Of a stretch of 64,000 nt of DNA, positions 26,488-34,994 are shown piece by piece; the stretch's first letter is position 1, and every line of letters starts with the position of its first letter. Made by a program: the position numbers and the translations under genes. Origin of the DNA: Egicoccus sp035462025 (GTDB lineage: Bacteria; Actinomycetota; Nitriliruptoria; Nitriliruptorales; Nitriliruptoraceae). The stretch covers positions 7,072 through 71,071 of the forward strand of contig DATHUR010000127.1 of assembly GCA_035462025.1 (NCBI GenBank), read 5' to 3'. The notes beneath the pieces were generated by a model that was not told the origin of the DNA, made no database searches, and saw only the letters and a list, made by a program, of their open reading frames with translations.

Positions 26488-27297
26488 GTGCCCGTGCTCG
26501 TCACCGCCGCCCACCGCCCACTGGCCAAGCGGATCGCCCTGCGCCTGCTCGAGGAAGGCGGCGAGGTACGCGCGTACGGCGGTGGCGACACCTCGGCCCT
26601 GCGCGCCGCCGGGGCCTTCGTCGCCACGGGCACCGCCGACGACGAGGGACGGCTCGAGTCGGCCATGGCCGAGGTGCACACCGTCGTCCACGTCGGCGGC
26701 GGACTGCTCGGCGTCCGTCCGGAGGTGGACGTCGGCGCCGCGAGGATCATGACCACGGCCGCCACCAACGCCGGCGTGTCCCGGATCATCGTGCTCTCGA
26801 TCCCAGGGGCGTCGGCCGACCACGACGAGCCCTACCGGCGGGCGCGCGGCCGCATCGAGGACCTGGTGGCGCAGGCCGCACCGCCGAGCATCGCGCTGCG
26901 CGTGAACCTGCTCGACACCCCCGCGATGCGGGACGCGCTGGCGACCGGCGGCTTCGGACCCGACGTCCTCGACACGCGCGTGGCGCCGGTCGCCGTGGAC
27001 GACCTCGTCGAACTCGTCGCCGCCTTCGACCGGGCCCGCTCCCGCAGCGAAGCGGGCCACCTCGTCGTCGGTGCGGACGGCCCGGTCCGCCTGTCGGTGG
27101 GGGACTGGCTCGACCGGGTCGGCGCGGCGCGGCCGGGGCGTGGCTCGCTGCTCGGTCGGCGGATCAGCGACCCCGAGCGCACGCCGCTGCTGGCCGGCGC
27201 GCTGACGTCGGGCCCCTGGCAGAGCGAACCCCCACACGTCATGGACGCATGGGGGTTCGCGGGTCTGCATCCGACTCCGCCGGCCGTGGGAGGCTGA
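26488..27297 (+). CDS. NAD(P)-binding NmrA/epimerase-like protein
   Basis: A 269-residue Rossmann protein of the atypical short-chain dehydrogenase type. It starts PVLVTAAHRPLAKRIALRLL, where TAAHRPLAKR replaces the usual glycine-rich loop. It continues with HTVVHVGGGLLG and a VLSIPGA strand, without a clear Tyr-xxx-Lys catalytic pair, so it may be regulatory like NmrA or only bind the cofactor. GTG at 26488 follows GGAG. It converges on ilvC with 17 bases between stops. Confidence 0.75.
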   Translation: MPVLVTAAHRPLAKRIALRLLEEGGEVRAYGGGDTSALRAAGAFVATGTADDEGRLESAMAEVHTVVHVGGGLLGVRPEVDVGAARIMTTAATNAGVSRIIVLSIPGASADHDEPYRRARGRIEDLVAQAAPPSIALRVNLLDTPAMRDALATGGFGPDVLDTRVAPVAVDDLVELVAAFDRARSRSEAGHLVVGADGPVRLSVGDWLDRVGAARPGRGSLLGRRISDPERTPLLAGALTSGPWQSEPPHVMDAWGFAGLHPTPPAVGG

Positions 27298-27314
27298 CGG
27301 TCAGGCGCTACGAG

Positions 27315-28325
27315 TCACTCGAGTTCTTCGGTCGGGGTGTCGATGAACGGCATCATCGCGCGCAGTTCGCGACCGACCTGCTCGATGCGGTGCTCGCGGC
27401 CGGCCTTGCGCTTGGCGGCGAAGGTCTCGCCGCCGCCCTCGATCTCGGCGACGAACTGGCGCGCGAACGTGCCGTCCTGGATCTCGGCGAGGATCTGCTT
27501 CATCGCCGCCTTCGACGCGTCACCGATGACCCGCGGGCCGGACACGTAGTCGCCGTACTCCGCGGTCGTCGACACCGAGTGGCGCATCCAACTGATCCCG
27601 CCCTCGTACATCATGTCGACGATCAACTTGAGTTCGTGCAGGCACTCGAAGTAGGCCGCCTCGGGCTGGTAGCCCGCGTCGACCAGGGTCTCGAACCCGG
27701 CCTGGACGAGGTGGCTGACGCCGCCGCACAGCACGGCCTGCTCACCGAACAGGTCGGTCTCGGTCTCCTCGGCGAACGTGGTCTGCAGCACCCCCGCCCG
27801 GGTCAGGCCGAGCCCGGCCGCGTACGACTTGCCGAGTTCGAGCGCGCCGCCGGTCGCGTCCTGGTGGACGGCGACCAGGCCGGGGACACCCTGGCCCTGC
27901 TCGTAGGTGCGCCGGGCGATGTGACCGGGTGACTTGGGGGCGACGAGGAAGACGTCGACATCCTCGGGCGGGGCGATCAGGCCGTAATGGACGTTGAAGC
28001 CGTGGCCGAACACCAGCGCCTTGCCGGTGGTCAGCGTCTCGGCGAGGCCGCCCTCCCACATCCCCTTCTGGTGGGTGTCGGGCGCGAGGATGACCACGAC
28101 GTCGGCCTCGGCGGCCGCATCGTTGGTGTCGAGAACCTTGAGGCCCTGCTCCTCGGCGCGGGACCGTGAGGACGAGTCGGACCGCAGTCCGACGCGGACG
28201 TCGACCCCGGAGTCGCGCAGGTTCAGCGAGTGGGCGTGGCCCTGGCTGCCGTACCCGAGCACGGCGACCTTCTTGCCCTGGATCAGGGAGAGGTCGGCGT
28301 CGGCGTCGTAGTAGATCGTGGCCAT
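27315..28325 (-). CDS. ilvC: Ketol-acid reductoisomerase
   Basis: Second common step of valine and isoleucine synthesis: acetohydroxyacids are isomerised and reduced with NADPH. The 336-residue class I enzyme begins MATIYYDADADLSLIQGKK, then GYGSQGHAHSLNLRDSG, the Rossmann loop with arginine and serines for NADPH. Magnesium ligands lie in the LFGEQAVLCGG and YFECLHELKLIVDMMYEGG segments. ATG at 28325 follows AGGAG. The gene stands alone; ilvB, ilvN and ilvD are not in the window. Confidence 0.97.
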   Translation of the reverse strand: MATIYYDADADLSLIQGKKVAVLGYGSQGHAHSLNLRDSGVDVRVGLRSDSSSRSRAEEQGLKVLDTNDAAAEADVVVILAPDTHQKGMWEGGLAETLTTGKALVFGHGFNVHYGLIAPPEDVDVFLVAPKSPGHIARRTYEQGQGVPGLVAVHQDATGGALELGKSYAAGLGLTRAGVLQTTFAEETETDLFGEQAVLCGGVSHLVQAGFETLVDAGYQPEAAYFECLHELKLIVDMMYEGGISWMRHSVSTTAEYGDYVSGPRVIGDASKAAMKQILAEIQDGTFARQFVAEIEGGGETFAAKRKAGREHRIEQVGRELRAMMPFIDTPTEELE

Positions 28326-28420
28326 GTGTGCTCCTGCGTGATGCGGCGAGGTGGGCGGCGATACGCGACGTCCGCGGAGGCCGTCGACGCCGCAGCCTAC
28401 GGCGACCGGCCGAATCGGCG

Positions 28421-30064
28421 CTAGCCAGGGGCGTGCAGGCGCAGGATCAGCAGCGCGAGTTGGACGTCGAGGCGGCGTCGCGCGTCGGTGGTGAACGGCC
28501 CGAGGATCGACTCGAGTTTCTCGATGCGGTAGCGCAGCGTGTTGTAGTGGAAGTGCAGGCGGCGGGCCGCCTCCGCGACGTTGCCGCCGCTGTCGATGAG
28601 TGCCTGCAGGGTCTGGCGCAGGTCGGCCGCGGCCGGCGTGTCGTCGGCGAGTTCGCCCAGCGTCTCGGCGGCGAACGCCTGCAGTTCGCGCCGATCCTCG
28701 ATCAGGGCGAGCAGGCGGAAGGCGCCGAGGTCGTCGAAGTGGGTGACCGAGCCTTCTCCCTCGGCATGGTGGGCCCCGGGGGGAGGACCGATCTCGCGGC
28801 CGAGCGTGACGGCGCGCGACGCCTGTTCGTAGGCACGTGCGACCTCGCGCACGCCGTCGGCCGGACGTGAGAGCCCGCCCGAGACGCCGACACCCGTGAC
28901 GCGGGCCGCCCGCTGGAGCAGGTCGTCGACGAACGTGCGGGCCGCCGGCCGGCCGTCCGGGTCCGAACCGCCGAGCGGTGGCTCGAACGCGGCGGTGAGC
29001 GCGACCACCTCGGAGCCGAAGTCGACGACCGCGGCGTGGGGGTCGCGTTCGAGCACGGCCGCCCGGACGCTGGCTGCCAGCGACGGTCGTGCCCGGCCGC
29101 CTGCCGGCTCGTCGGCCGGCCGGCCGTCGAGGCGCAGCACGATCGCGATCAGGCGCCGCTCGAGCCGCCACCCGAACGCGGCCGCGCGGCCGAGCACGTC
29201 CTGTGGATCCTCGACGCCGCGGAGCAGGTCGTGGACGAGATCGGACTGGTACTTGCTCTCGACCGCCCGCAACTCCATCCGCTGGGTGAGCACGAGCGCC
29301 GCGACGGTCGCCGCCGACTCGAGGGTGGGCAGGTCGTCGGTGCGGCCGCCGTCGGCGCGCAGTGCCACGACGCGGCCGTGCTGCCGGGGACCGGCGACGA
29401 TCGGCACCGCGACACATGGCAACTGCCGCCCCTCGATGCGGACGTGCCGGTCGTCTTGTGCCACGACCAGGGGCGAGGCGTCCCCGCGCCAACCGACCTC
29501 GTCGAGGCGGGCGGCGCCGAGCACCGTGCCGTCGAGGTCGACCACGGCCGCCGGACCGTCGAGCAGGTCGGCGAGGTCCTCGGCGATGCGCTCGACGCCC
29601 TCGCCACGCAGCACGATCTGGAGGAAGGCGCGACGCACCTGTTCGGCGCGGGCGAGGCGGCGGGCCTGGCGGTCGAGCATCTCGCCGAGCACGTCGTTGA
29701 GCACGTCGTCGAACGCCACCCCGTCGGGCAACTGCACCACCGGGAAGCCGCGCGCCTCGGCCTCGTCGAGCATCGCGTCCGGCAGCGCGTCGAGGTAGCG
29801 GCCGAGCTTGACACCGAGCCCGGCCAGGCCGCGCTCGTCGAGGTCGCGGACCAGGACGGCGAGGCTGTCGGGCCGGTCGCGGAGCGGGTAGCCGGTGGTC
29901 AGCAGGAACTCGTCGGGCTTGACGAACCCGAGGACGTCGGGCACCTCCATCACATTGAGGCGCGTGACCGTGCGGTCGAGTCCGCCTTCGCCCGCGAGCA
30001 CCTTCGCCCCGGCCAGGATCGGGGTCGCGAGCACGCTGCGCAGCGGCAGCGACGACCGTGACAT
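28421..30064 (-). CDS. PucR-family regulator of purine/pyrimidine catabolism
   Basis: A 547-residue regulator. The N-terminal PucR domain (about 1-130) includes RLNVMEVPDVLGFVKPDEFL and LAGLGVKLGRYLDALPDAML. A GAF-like middle follows, and the C-terminus is the PucR helix-turn-helix GGNVAEAARRLHFHYNTLRY with RIEKLESILG. PucR proteins usually activate nucleobase catabolism genes. It is divergent from the ring-opening amidohydrolase, with a 10-bp inverted repeat in the 138-base gap. ATG at 30064 is chosen; an in-frame GTG is three codons earlier. It probably controls the 30-38 kb genes. Confidence 0.9.
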   Translation of the reverse strand: MSRSSLPLRSVLATPILAGAKVLAGEGGLDRTVTRLNVMEVPDVLGFVKPDEFLLTTGYPLRDRPDSLAVLVRDLDERGLAGLGVKLGRYLDALPDAMLDEAEARGFPVVQLPDGVAFDDVLNDVLGEMLDRQARRLARAEQVRRAFLQIVLRGEGVERIAEDLADLLDGPAAVVDLDGTVLGAARLDEVGWRGDASPLVVAQDDRHVRIEGRQLPCVAVPIVAGPRQHGRVVALRADGGRTDDLPTLESAATVAALVLTQRMELRAVESKYQSDLVHDLLRGVEDPQDVLGRAAAFGWRLERRLIAIVLRLDGRPADEPAGGRARPSLAASVRAAVLERDPHAAVVDFGSEVVALTAAFEPPLGGSDPDGRPAARTFVDDLLQRAARVTGVGVSGGLSRPADGVREVARAYEQASRAVTLGREIGPPPGAHHAEGEGSVTHFDDLGAFRLLALIEDRRELQAFAAETLGELADDTPAAADLRQTLQALIDSGGNVAEAARRLHFHYNTLRYRIEKLESILGPFTTDARRRLDVQLALLILRLHAPG

Positions 30065-30094
30065 CTCGACCACTTTCGCGGAGTCTTGGCAGGT

Positions 30095-30164
30095 GACGCT
30101 AGCCAAGCGGCCGTTGTGTCGTGGGAACTCCACATGCGCGGTGTCAGGGTGCGCGGCTAGCGTC
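30095..30164. promoter_or_regulatory. Inverted repeat in the PucR/amidohydrolase divergent promoter region
   Basis: GACGCTAGCC at 30095-30104 and GGCTAGCGTC at 30155-30164 are perfect inverted copies with 50 bases between them. They lie between the two divergent starts (30064 and 30203). Each arm contains a TAGC core like other TAG-type hexamers seen ahead of genes here, so the arms could be divergent -10 elements or paired regulator sites. Confidence 0.5.
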
Positions 30165-30202
30165 GCCGGCCGCCATCCGTTTCGACGTCCGGGAGTCGCG
30201 CC

Positions 30203-31306
30203 ATGCCGTTCGAGGTCCGCAAGGTCGAGATCAAGAGTGTCACGGACGCGTCCGGGCTGGCCACGTTGATCGACGACGGCGTGTTCGCCGCCGACGACGT
30301 GATCGCGGTCATCGGCAAGACCGAGGGCAACGGCGGCGTGAACGACTACACCCGCATCCTCGCCGACCAGGCCTTCCGCGGCGTGCTCATGAACAAGGGC
30401 AGCCGGCCCGAGTCCGAGGTCAAGGATGTCCCGATGGCGTGGTCGGGTGGCTGCGACGGGGTGATCACCCCGCACGCCACCGTGTTCGCCCGCGTCCCCG
30501 ACGCCCAGGGCGTCGACACGGACGAGAAGCGCCTGTCGGTCGGCTTCGCGATGTCCGACGTACTGCTGCCCGAGGACATCGGTCGCCCCGCCATGGTCGA
30601 GAAGGTCGCCGAGGGCGTGAAGCGGGCCATGGCCGAGGCCGGCATCACCGACGTCGCCGACGTCCACTACGTGCAGACCAAGACGCCGCTGCTGGTCCAG
30701 GAGACGATCCAGGACGCCCACCGCCGTGGCGAGACCGTGTTCACCGAGGACACGCTGTACTCGATGGACATCTCCAACGGCACGACCGGCCTGGGCATCG
30801 CCTACGCGCTGGGTGAGGTGGCCGAGGTGCCGCCGGCCGAGGACATCTGCCGCGACATGTCGCTGTACTCGTCGGTGGCCTCGTGCTCGTCGGGCGTCGA
30901 ACTCGACCGCGCCCAGATCGTGGTCGTCGGCAACGCCGCCGGGGCACGCAGCCGCTACCGGGCCGGCCACAGCGTCATGCGGGACGCGATCGACCAGGAC
31001 GGGATCTGGGACGCGATCCGCAGCGCCGGCCTGGACCTGCCCGAGCGTCCGCACCACACCGACCTCGACGGCCGCCTCGTCAACGTCTTCCTCAAGTGCG
31101 AGGCGGACGCCAGCGGCCAGTTGCGTGGTCGGCGGCAGTTGATGCTCGACGACTCCGACGTCCACCACCACCGCCAGATCAAGGGTGCCGTCGGCGGCGT
31201 CACGGCGGCGACCGTCGGCGACTCGGCGGTGTTCGTCTCGGTCGGGGCGATGCACCAGGGTCCGCAGGGTGGCGGGCCCGTGGCCGCGATCGTGCGCGCG
31301 GACTGA
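30203..31306 (+). CDS. Ring-opening cyclic amidohydrolase (barbiturase/cyanuric acid hydrolase family)
   Basis: Hydrolyses a cyclic imide ring; family members open barbiturate to ureidomalonate or cyanuric acid to carboxybiuret. The 367-residue protein has the three-fold repeat with three Lys-Ser pairs: K39 (GKTEGNGGVNDYTR) with S81 (WSGGCDG), K160 (VQTKTPLL) with S229/S230 (CSSGVELD), and K298 (FLKCEA) with S346 (VSVGAMHQGPQGGGP). All are the expected motif positions, so it should be active. ATG at 30203. Neighbouring uracil/xanthine-type permease, carbamate kinase and AllFGH genes favour a pyrimidine-derived substrate over triazine, by inference. Confidence 0.9.
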   Translation: MPFEVRKVEIKSVTDASGLATLIDDGVFAADDVIAVIGKTEGNGGVNDYTRILADQAFRGVLMNKGSRPESEVKDVPMAWSGGCDGVITPHATVFARVPDAQGVDTDEKRLSVGFAMSDVLLPEDIGRPAMVEKVAEGVKRAMAEAGITDVADVHYVQTKTPLLVQETIQDAHRRGETVFTEDTLYSMDISNGTTGLGIAYALGEVAEVPPAEDICRDMSLYSSVASCSSGVELDRAQIVVVGNAAGARSRYRAGHSVMRDAIDQDGIWDAIRSAGLDLPERPHHTDLDGRLVNVFLKCEADASGQLRGRRQLMLDDSDVHHHRQIKGAVGGVTAATVGDSAVFVSVGAMHQGPQGGGPVAAIVRAD

Positions 31307-31395
31307 GCGGACCCCGAAGGCAAGACGCAGGCTGCACAAGCCGTCGTCGTTGCCGTCGGCAGGTTCTGCCAGTGCCTGCGGCGTGTCCGGGTTCC

Positions 31396-31557
31396 TAGCT
31401 TTTCGTGCGTCCGTCCGGACACTGTCCGGCGGGGGAGCAGCACAGAACGTCTCCGAGGCGCGGCGTTGGGTGGGAGACCCGAGCCGGGCCGCCAGGTGCC
31501 GTGGTCCGTGCCACGGCCCATGACGCGGCGTGAGCGCCGCAGCCAGAAAGGGAGCAC
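31396..31557 (+). promoter_or_regulatory. Structured leader ahead of the nucleobase permease
   Basis: The 251-base gap before the permease contains a TAGCTT hexamer (31396) and then several hairpins: CCGGAC/GTCCGG near 31415, CCGTGG/CCACGG (31499-31516) and GCGGCG/CGCCGC closed by a TGAG tetraloop (31525-31540). The last ends just before the AAAGGGAG ribosome site. This could be an attenuator or a ligand-sensing RNA. I cannot match it to a known riboswitch class. Confidence 0.4.
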
Positions 31558-32994
31558 ATGAGCGCGGAAGCGCCTCCTCGCCCGGAAGGGCTCACCTACG
31601 GACTCGACGACGTACCCAAGCCGTTCCCCAAGGCCCTGATGCTGGGTCTGCAGCACGTCCTGACGGCCTTCGGGGCGACGGTCGCCGTGCCGCTGATCCT
31701 TGGGCCGGCCATGGGGTTCGACGCGGGGCAGATCGCGATCCTGATCAGTTCCGTCTTCATCTGCTCGGCCATCGCCACGACCGTCCAGGTCATGGTCGGC
31801 AGCCGCCTGCCGATCGTGCAGGGCGTGTCGTTCGCGTTCCTCGGTCCCTTCTTCGCCATCATCGCCGCCCACCCCGGTGAGGATGCGATGCGCTACATCG
31901 CCGGCGCGATCATCGCCGGCGCCGTGGTCGAGATCATTGTCGGTTTCGGTGGCGTCATCGGGTTCCTGCGCCGCTTCATCACGCCGATCACCATCGCCCC
32001 CGTGATCGCCATGATCGGCCTGTCGTTGTACGGCCCCGCGGCTGGCAACTCGGCCGGCAACTGGTGGTTGGCCCTGCTGACCGTCGGCCTCGTATTCGTG
32101 TTCTCGCTGATCCTCGCACCGAAGGTGCGCCTGTTCAGCCTGTTCCCGATCCTGATGGCTGTGGTCGGCGCTTATCTTGTCGCGCTGGTGCTGTCGGTCA
32201 CCGGGGTGTTCGCCGACGACGCTGCCGGCTATGTGAGCTTCGTAGGCATGGACACGGTCGCGTGGTTCCGGGGATTCGAGGTCGGTGGTGGTGGTCTGCT
32301 GTTCCCGTGGGGCACGCCGCTGTTCGACCTCGGCTTCTTCTTCGCGGTCCTGGCCGCCTACATCGCCTCGATGATCGAGTCGTTCGGCGACTACCACGCC
32401 ATCAGTCGCATCGCCACGGGCCACGACCCGTCGACCAAGCAGATCAACCGGGGCATTGGTGCCGAAGGCATCGGGTGCTTCTTCACCGGACTGTTCGGCG
32501 GGTTCTCCTCGACGTCGTACTCGGAGAACATCGGCCTGATCGGCCTGACGAAGGTCGCCAGTCGCTACGTCGTGCTCCTGGGCGCCGCAGCGTTGGTCGT
32601 GCTCGGCCTGATCGGCAAGATCGGCGCCATCATCGCCTCGATCCCGGTCCCGATCGTCGGCGGGGTCTACCTGGCCCTGTTCGGCCTGATCGCCGCGGTA
32701 GGTCTGTCGAACCTCAAGCGGGCTGACATGGACTCGCAACGCAACCTGATGATCGTCGGGTTCGTGCTGTTCATGGGTCTCGTGGTCCCCAGCTACTTCG
32801 CCGGTCTCGACGGTGACTGGAACCTGTGGGGGATCGACTGGCTGAGTGACATCGTGCGTAGCGTCGGCAGCTCGGGCATCTCGGTGGCGGCGCTGCTCGG
32901 CCTGTTCCTCGACAACGTCATCCCCGGTACCGACGAGGAGCGCGGCATCGGCGCGTACGACGTCGTGCTGCCGCCGGAGGACATGCACGGCTGA
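31558..32994 (+). CDS. NCS2-family nucleobase (uracil/xanthine-type) permease
   Basis: Imports a nucleobase by proton symport. The 478-residue protein has about fourteen hydrophobic segments. Signature parts include LGLQHVLTAFGATVAVPLIL, IASMIESFGDYHAISRI and FSSTSYSENIGLIGLTKVAS, containing the two glutamates (MIES, SEN) that hold the base in UraA-type carriers. Substrate (uracil, xanthine, uric acid or an analogue) is not fixed by these motifs. ATG at 31558 follows AAAGGGAG. A long structured leader precedes it and a strong hairpin follows. Confidence 0.93.
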   Translation: MSAEAPPRPEGLTYGLDDVPKPFPKALMLGLQHVLTAFGATVAVPLILGPAMGFDAGQIAILISSVFICSAIATTVQVMVGSRLPIVQGVSFAFLGPFFAIIAAHPGEDAMRYIAGAIIAGAVVEIIVGFGGVIGFLRRFITPITIAPVIAMIGLSLYGPAAGNSAGNWWLALLTVGLVFVFSLILAPKVRLFSLFPILMAVVGAYLVALVLSVTGVFADDAAGYVSFVGMDTVAWFRGFEVGGGGLLFPWGTPLFDLGFFFAVLAAYIASMIESFGDYHAISRIATGHDPSTKQINRGIGAEGIGCFFTGLFGGFSSTSYSENIGLIGLTKVASRYVVLLGAAALVVLGLIGKIGAIIASIPVPIVGGVYLALFGLIAAVGLSNLKRADMDSQRNLMIVGFVLFMGLVVPSYFAGLDGDWNLWGIDWLSDIVRSVGSSGISVAALLGLFLDNVIPGTDEERGIGAYDVVLPPEDMHG

Positions 32995-33018
32995 TCCCAC
33001 GTTCCGCCAGGCAGTCGA

Positions 33019-33048
33019 GGGGGCCGCGTCCGCGAGGATGCGGCCCCC
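33019..33048 (+). terminator. Strong hairpin after the permease
   Basis: A 13-bp stem GGGGGCCGCGTCC / GGATGCGGCCCCC (one G-T pair) closes a GCGA tetraloop, 25 bases after the permease stop. No T-run follows. It probably terminates or attenuates between the permease and the carbamate kinase operon. Confidence 0.6.
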
Positions 33049-33162
33049 GCTGCCACGGGCGGGTCGTGCCGAGGCCGGCCGCAGTGACTCGGTGAGAGTT
33101 GCCGAACCGCACGGGCGGGCGGGTGCGTAGGCTCGCCGGCCGACGAGACGAAGGCGGGGCAG

Positions 33163-34107
33163 GTGGTGGGACGCACGGTGCTCGCGTTCGGCGGCAATGC
33201 CATCGCACCCGATGGTGCGGGCACGGCCGCGCAGCAGACCGAGCGGTTGTGGTCGACCATGCGACAGGTCGCCGACCTGGTGGCCGAAGGGCTCACGCAA
33301 CTCGTGCTCACGCACGGCAACGGTCCGCAGGTCGGCAACGTGCTGATCAAGAACGAACTGGCCAAGGACGTCGTCCCGCCGGTGCCGCTCGACTGGTGCG
33401 TCGCGCAGACCCAGGCCACCATCGGATTCACGATCGCTGACACGCTGGCGTTCGAGTTGGCGCAACGCGGCATCGACCGGCCCGTCGTGCCGGTCGTCAG
33501 CAGGGTCCTGGTCGATGTCGACGACCCCGGCTTCACCGCGCCCAGCAAGCCGATCGGCCCCTGGCTGCACGACGAGGCCGAGGTGCAGCGGCGCACCGAG
33601 GGCGGCCTGGCCTTCCTCCACGACCCGGACCGCGGCTGGCGTCGGCTGGTCGCCTCGCCCGAACCGCGACGCTCGGTCGACCGCCCCGCGGTCGAACTGC
33701 TGCTCGACGACGGCGCGATCGTGGTCGCCAACGGCGGTGGAGGCATCCCGGTCGTCGACGACGGCCACGGTCCGTTGCGTGGCGTCGAGGCCGTGATCGA
33801 CAAGGACCTCGCCGGCGCACTGCTCGCCGAGGAGATCGGCGCGGACAGCTTCGCGATCCTGACCGACGTGCCCGGCGTCGCCGTCGACTTCGGCACCCCC
33901 GACCAGCGCTGGCTCGGGACGGTCACCGTCACCGAGTTGCGCGGCTACGCCGCCGACGGCCAGTTCGGTGCCGGCTCGATGGGCCCGAAGGTGGCCGCCG
34001 CCTGCCGGTTCGTGGAGCGCACCGGTTCGCGCGCCGTGATCGCGGCGCTCGGCGACGTCGTCGCGGCCGTCCGCGGCCGTGCCGGCACCCAGGTGGTGCC
34101 GGGGTGA
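33163..34107 (+). CDS. arcC: Carbamate kinase
   Basis: Transfers phosphate from carbamoyl phosphate to ADP, yielding ATP, ammonia and CO2. The 314-residue protein has the amino-acid-kinase fold: LAFGGNAIAPDG at the start, LTHGNGPQVGNVLIKNEL, VVANGGGGIPV, IDKDLAGALLAEEIGAD, LTDVPGVA and FGAGSMGPKVAAACRFV. GTG at 33163 is used; a second GTG at 33166 is possible. A TAGGCT hexamer is at 33128. It heads a run of coupled genes with AllH, AllF and AllG, so it is catabolic, not part of arginine deiminase (no arcA or arcB nearby). Confidence 0.95.
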   Translation: MVGRTVLAFGGNAIAPDGAGTAAQQTERLWSTMRQVADLVAEGLTQLVLTHGNGPQVGNVLIKNELAKDVVPPVPLDWCVAQTQATIGFTIADTLAFELAQRGIDRPVVPVVSRVLVDVDDPGFTAPSKPIGPWLHDEAEVQRRTEGGLAFLHDPDRGWRRLVASPEPRRSVDRPAVELLLDDGAIVVANGGGGIPVVDDGHGPLRGVEAVIDKDLAGALLAEEIGADSFAILTDVPGVAVDFGTPDQRWLGTVTVTELRGYAADGQFGAGSMGPKVAAACRFVERTGSRAVIAALGDVVAAVRGRAGTQVVPG

Positions 34108-34994
34108 GGCGGCCGCAACCGCCCGTCGTCGGCGCCAGCGCCAGTGCAGCGATCCGTGACCGGATCGTCGCGTCGCCGGTCCGCGTCGACGTCCTCGCCG
34201 TCTTCCCGGCCGCGGTCTACCTGTCCCACCCGGCCGGCATCGTCGCCGTGGTCGCGGCGGACGGCGTGGCCCACCCCAACGCGATCGGGCTCGCCGCCCG
34301 GACCTGCGAGCGTCCGTTCGCCGACGTCACGGTCGGCGCGTCCGGCCGGCTCGGCGGGCAGCGCCTCGAGATCCCCGGCCTGCGTGCCGAGGTGCGCCGC
34401 TGGTGGCGGCCCCGGCCGGCGCTTCCGACCGTCGCCGCCGACGGACTCAGGCAGGGATGCGACGACCTCGACCTGCTGCTGACCATCGCCGCCCCGCCGT
34501 TGCCCCGCGACCTGGCCGCACCGCTGGCCCGTCTGCGGATCGCGATCGAGGGTGGGGACGCGACAGCAGCGGTGGGGCACGCCGACGGACTGCTCGGGCT
34601 CGGCCCCGGCCTGACCCCCTCCGGCGACGACCTGCTGTGCGGCCTGCTGTCCGCCGTCGCCCTGCTGGGCCCGGCGGTCGGCGCCGCCACGGACCACCGC
34701 GTCGCGGCGGCGCGCACGGTCGGTGACGCCGTCGTCGACCGCGCCACCTCGGCGACGACCTCGATCTCGGCCGCCCTGCTCGCGCACGCCGTCCGCGGCG
34801 AGGTCAGTGACGTCGCGGCAGCCGTGCTGCGTGCCCTGGCCGGCCTGCAACCGCTCGCGCCCGCCGTACGCGGTCTGGTCGCCGTCGGTGCGACCTCGGG
34901 CCGCGACCTCACGGCAGGCCTCCTCGCCGGTGCCCGCGTGGTCTCGTCCGACGCCTTCACCCCGTCCCCAGCACTCTCCGAGGAGTCCCGCTGA
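34104..34994 (+). CDS. allH: DUF2877 protein, AllH-type subunit of a catabolic carbamoyltransferase
   Basis: A 296-residue DUF2877 protein with the hallmark LLGLGPGLTPSGDDLLCGLL and a C-terminal VGATSGRDLTAGLLAG. In Escherichia coli the equivalent YlbF/AllH works with FdrA/AllF and YlbE/AllG to split oxalurate with phosphate, giving oxamate and carbamoyl phosphate. All three subunits are present here in order H-F-G after carbamate kinase. GTG at 34104 overlaps the kinase stop (GTGA) and the stop overlaps the next ATG by one base. Confidence 0.88.
   Translation: MRRPQPPVVGASASAAIRDRIVASPVRVDVLAVFPAAVYLSHPAGIVAVVAADGVAHPNAIGLAARTCERPFADVTVGASGRLGGQRLEIPGLRAEVRRWWRPRPALPTVAADGLRQGCDDLDLLLTIAAPPLPRDLAAPLARLRIAIEGGDATAAVGHADGLLGLGPGLTPSGDDLLCGLLSAVALLGPAVGAATDHRVAAARTVGDAVVDRATSATTSISAALLAHAVRGEVSDVAAAVLRALAGLQPLAPAVRGLVAVGATSGRDLTAGLLAGARVVSSDAFTPSPALSEESR

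Noticed and set aside
30203..31306. Triazine (cyanuric acid) degradation
   Set aside because: The enzyme family allows it, but no biuret or allophanate hydrolase gene is nearby, whereas a nucleobase permease and carbamoyltransferase are. Not excluded, only less likely.
28421..31339. Very long minus-strand frame running from the PucR gene through the antisense of the amidohydrolase
   Set aside because: Only 28421-30064 gives the PucR domains; the remainder is antisense to a gene with complete catalytic motifs and shows no domain.
30955..33768. Minus-strand frame of 937 codons opposite the permease and carbamate kinase
   Set aside because: Its product is low-complexity Arg/Asp/His-rich sequence, typical of antisense frames in GC-rich DNA, and the opposite strand encodes clear proteins.
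33163..34107. Arginine deiminase pathway
   Set aside because: Carbamate kinase is present, but arcA, arcB and an arginine/ornithine exchanger are absent; the linked genes are AllH, AllF and AllG.
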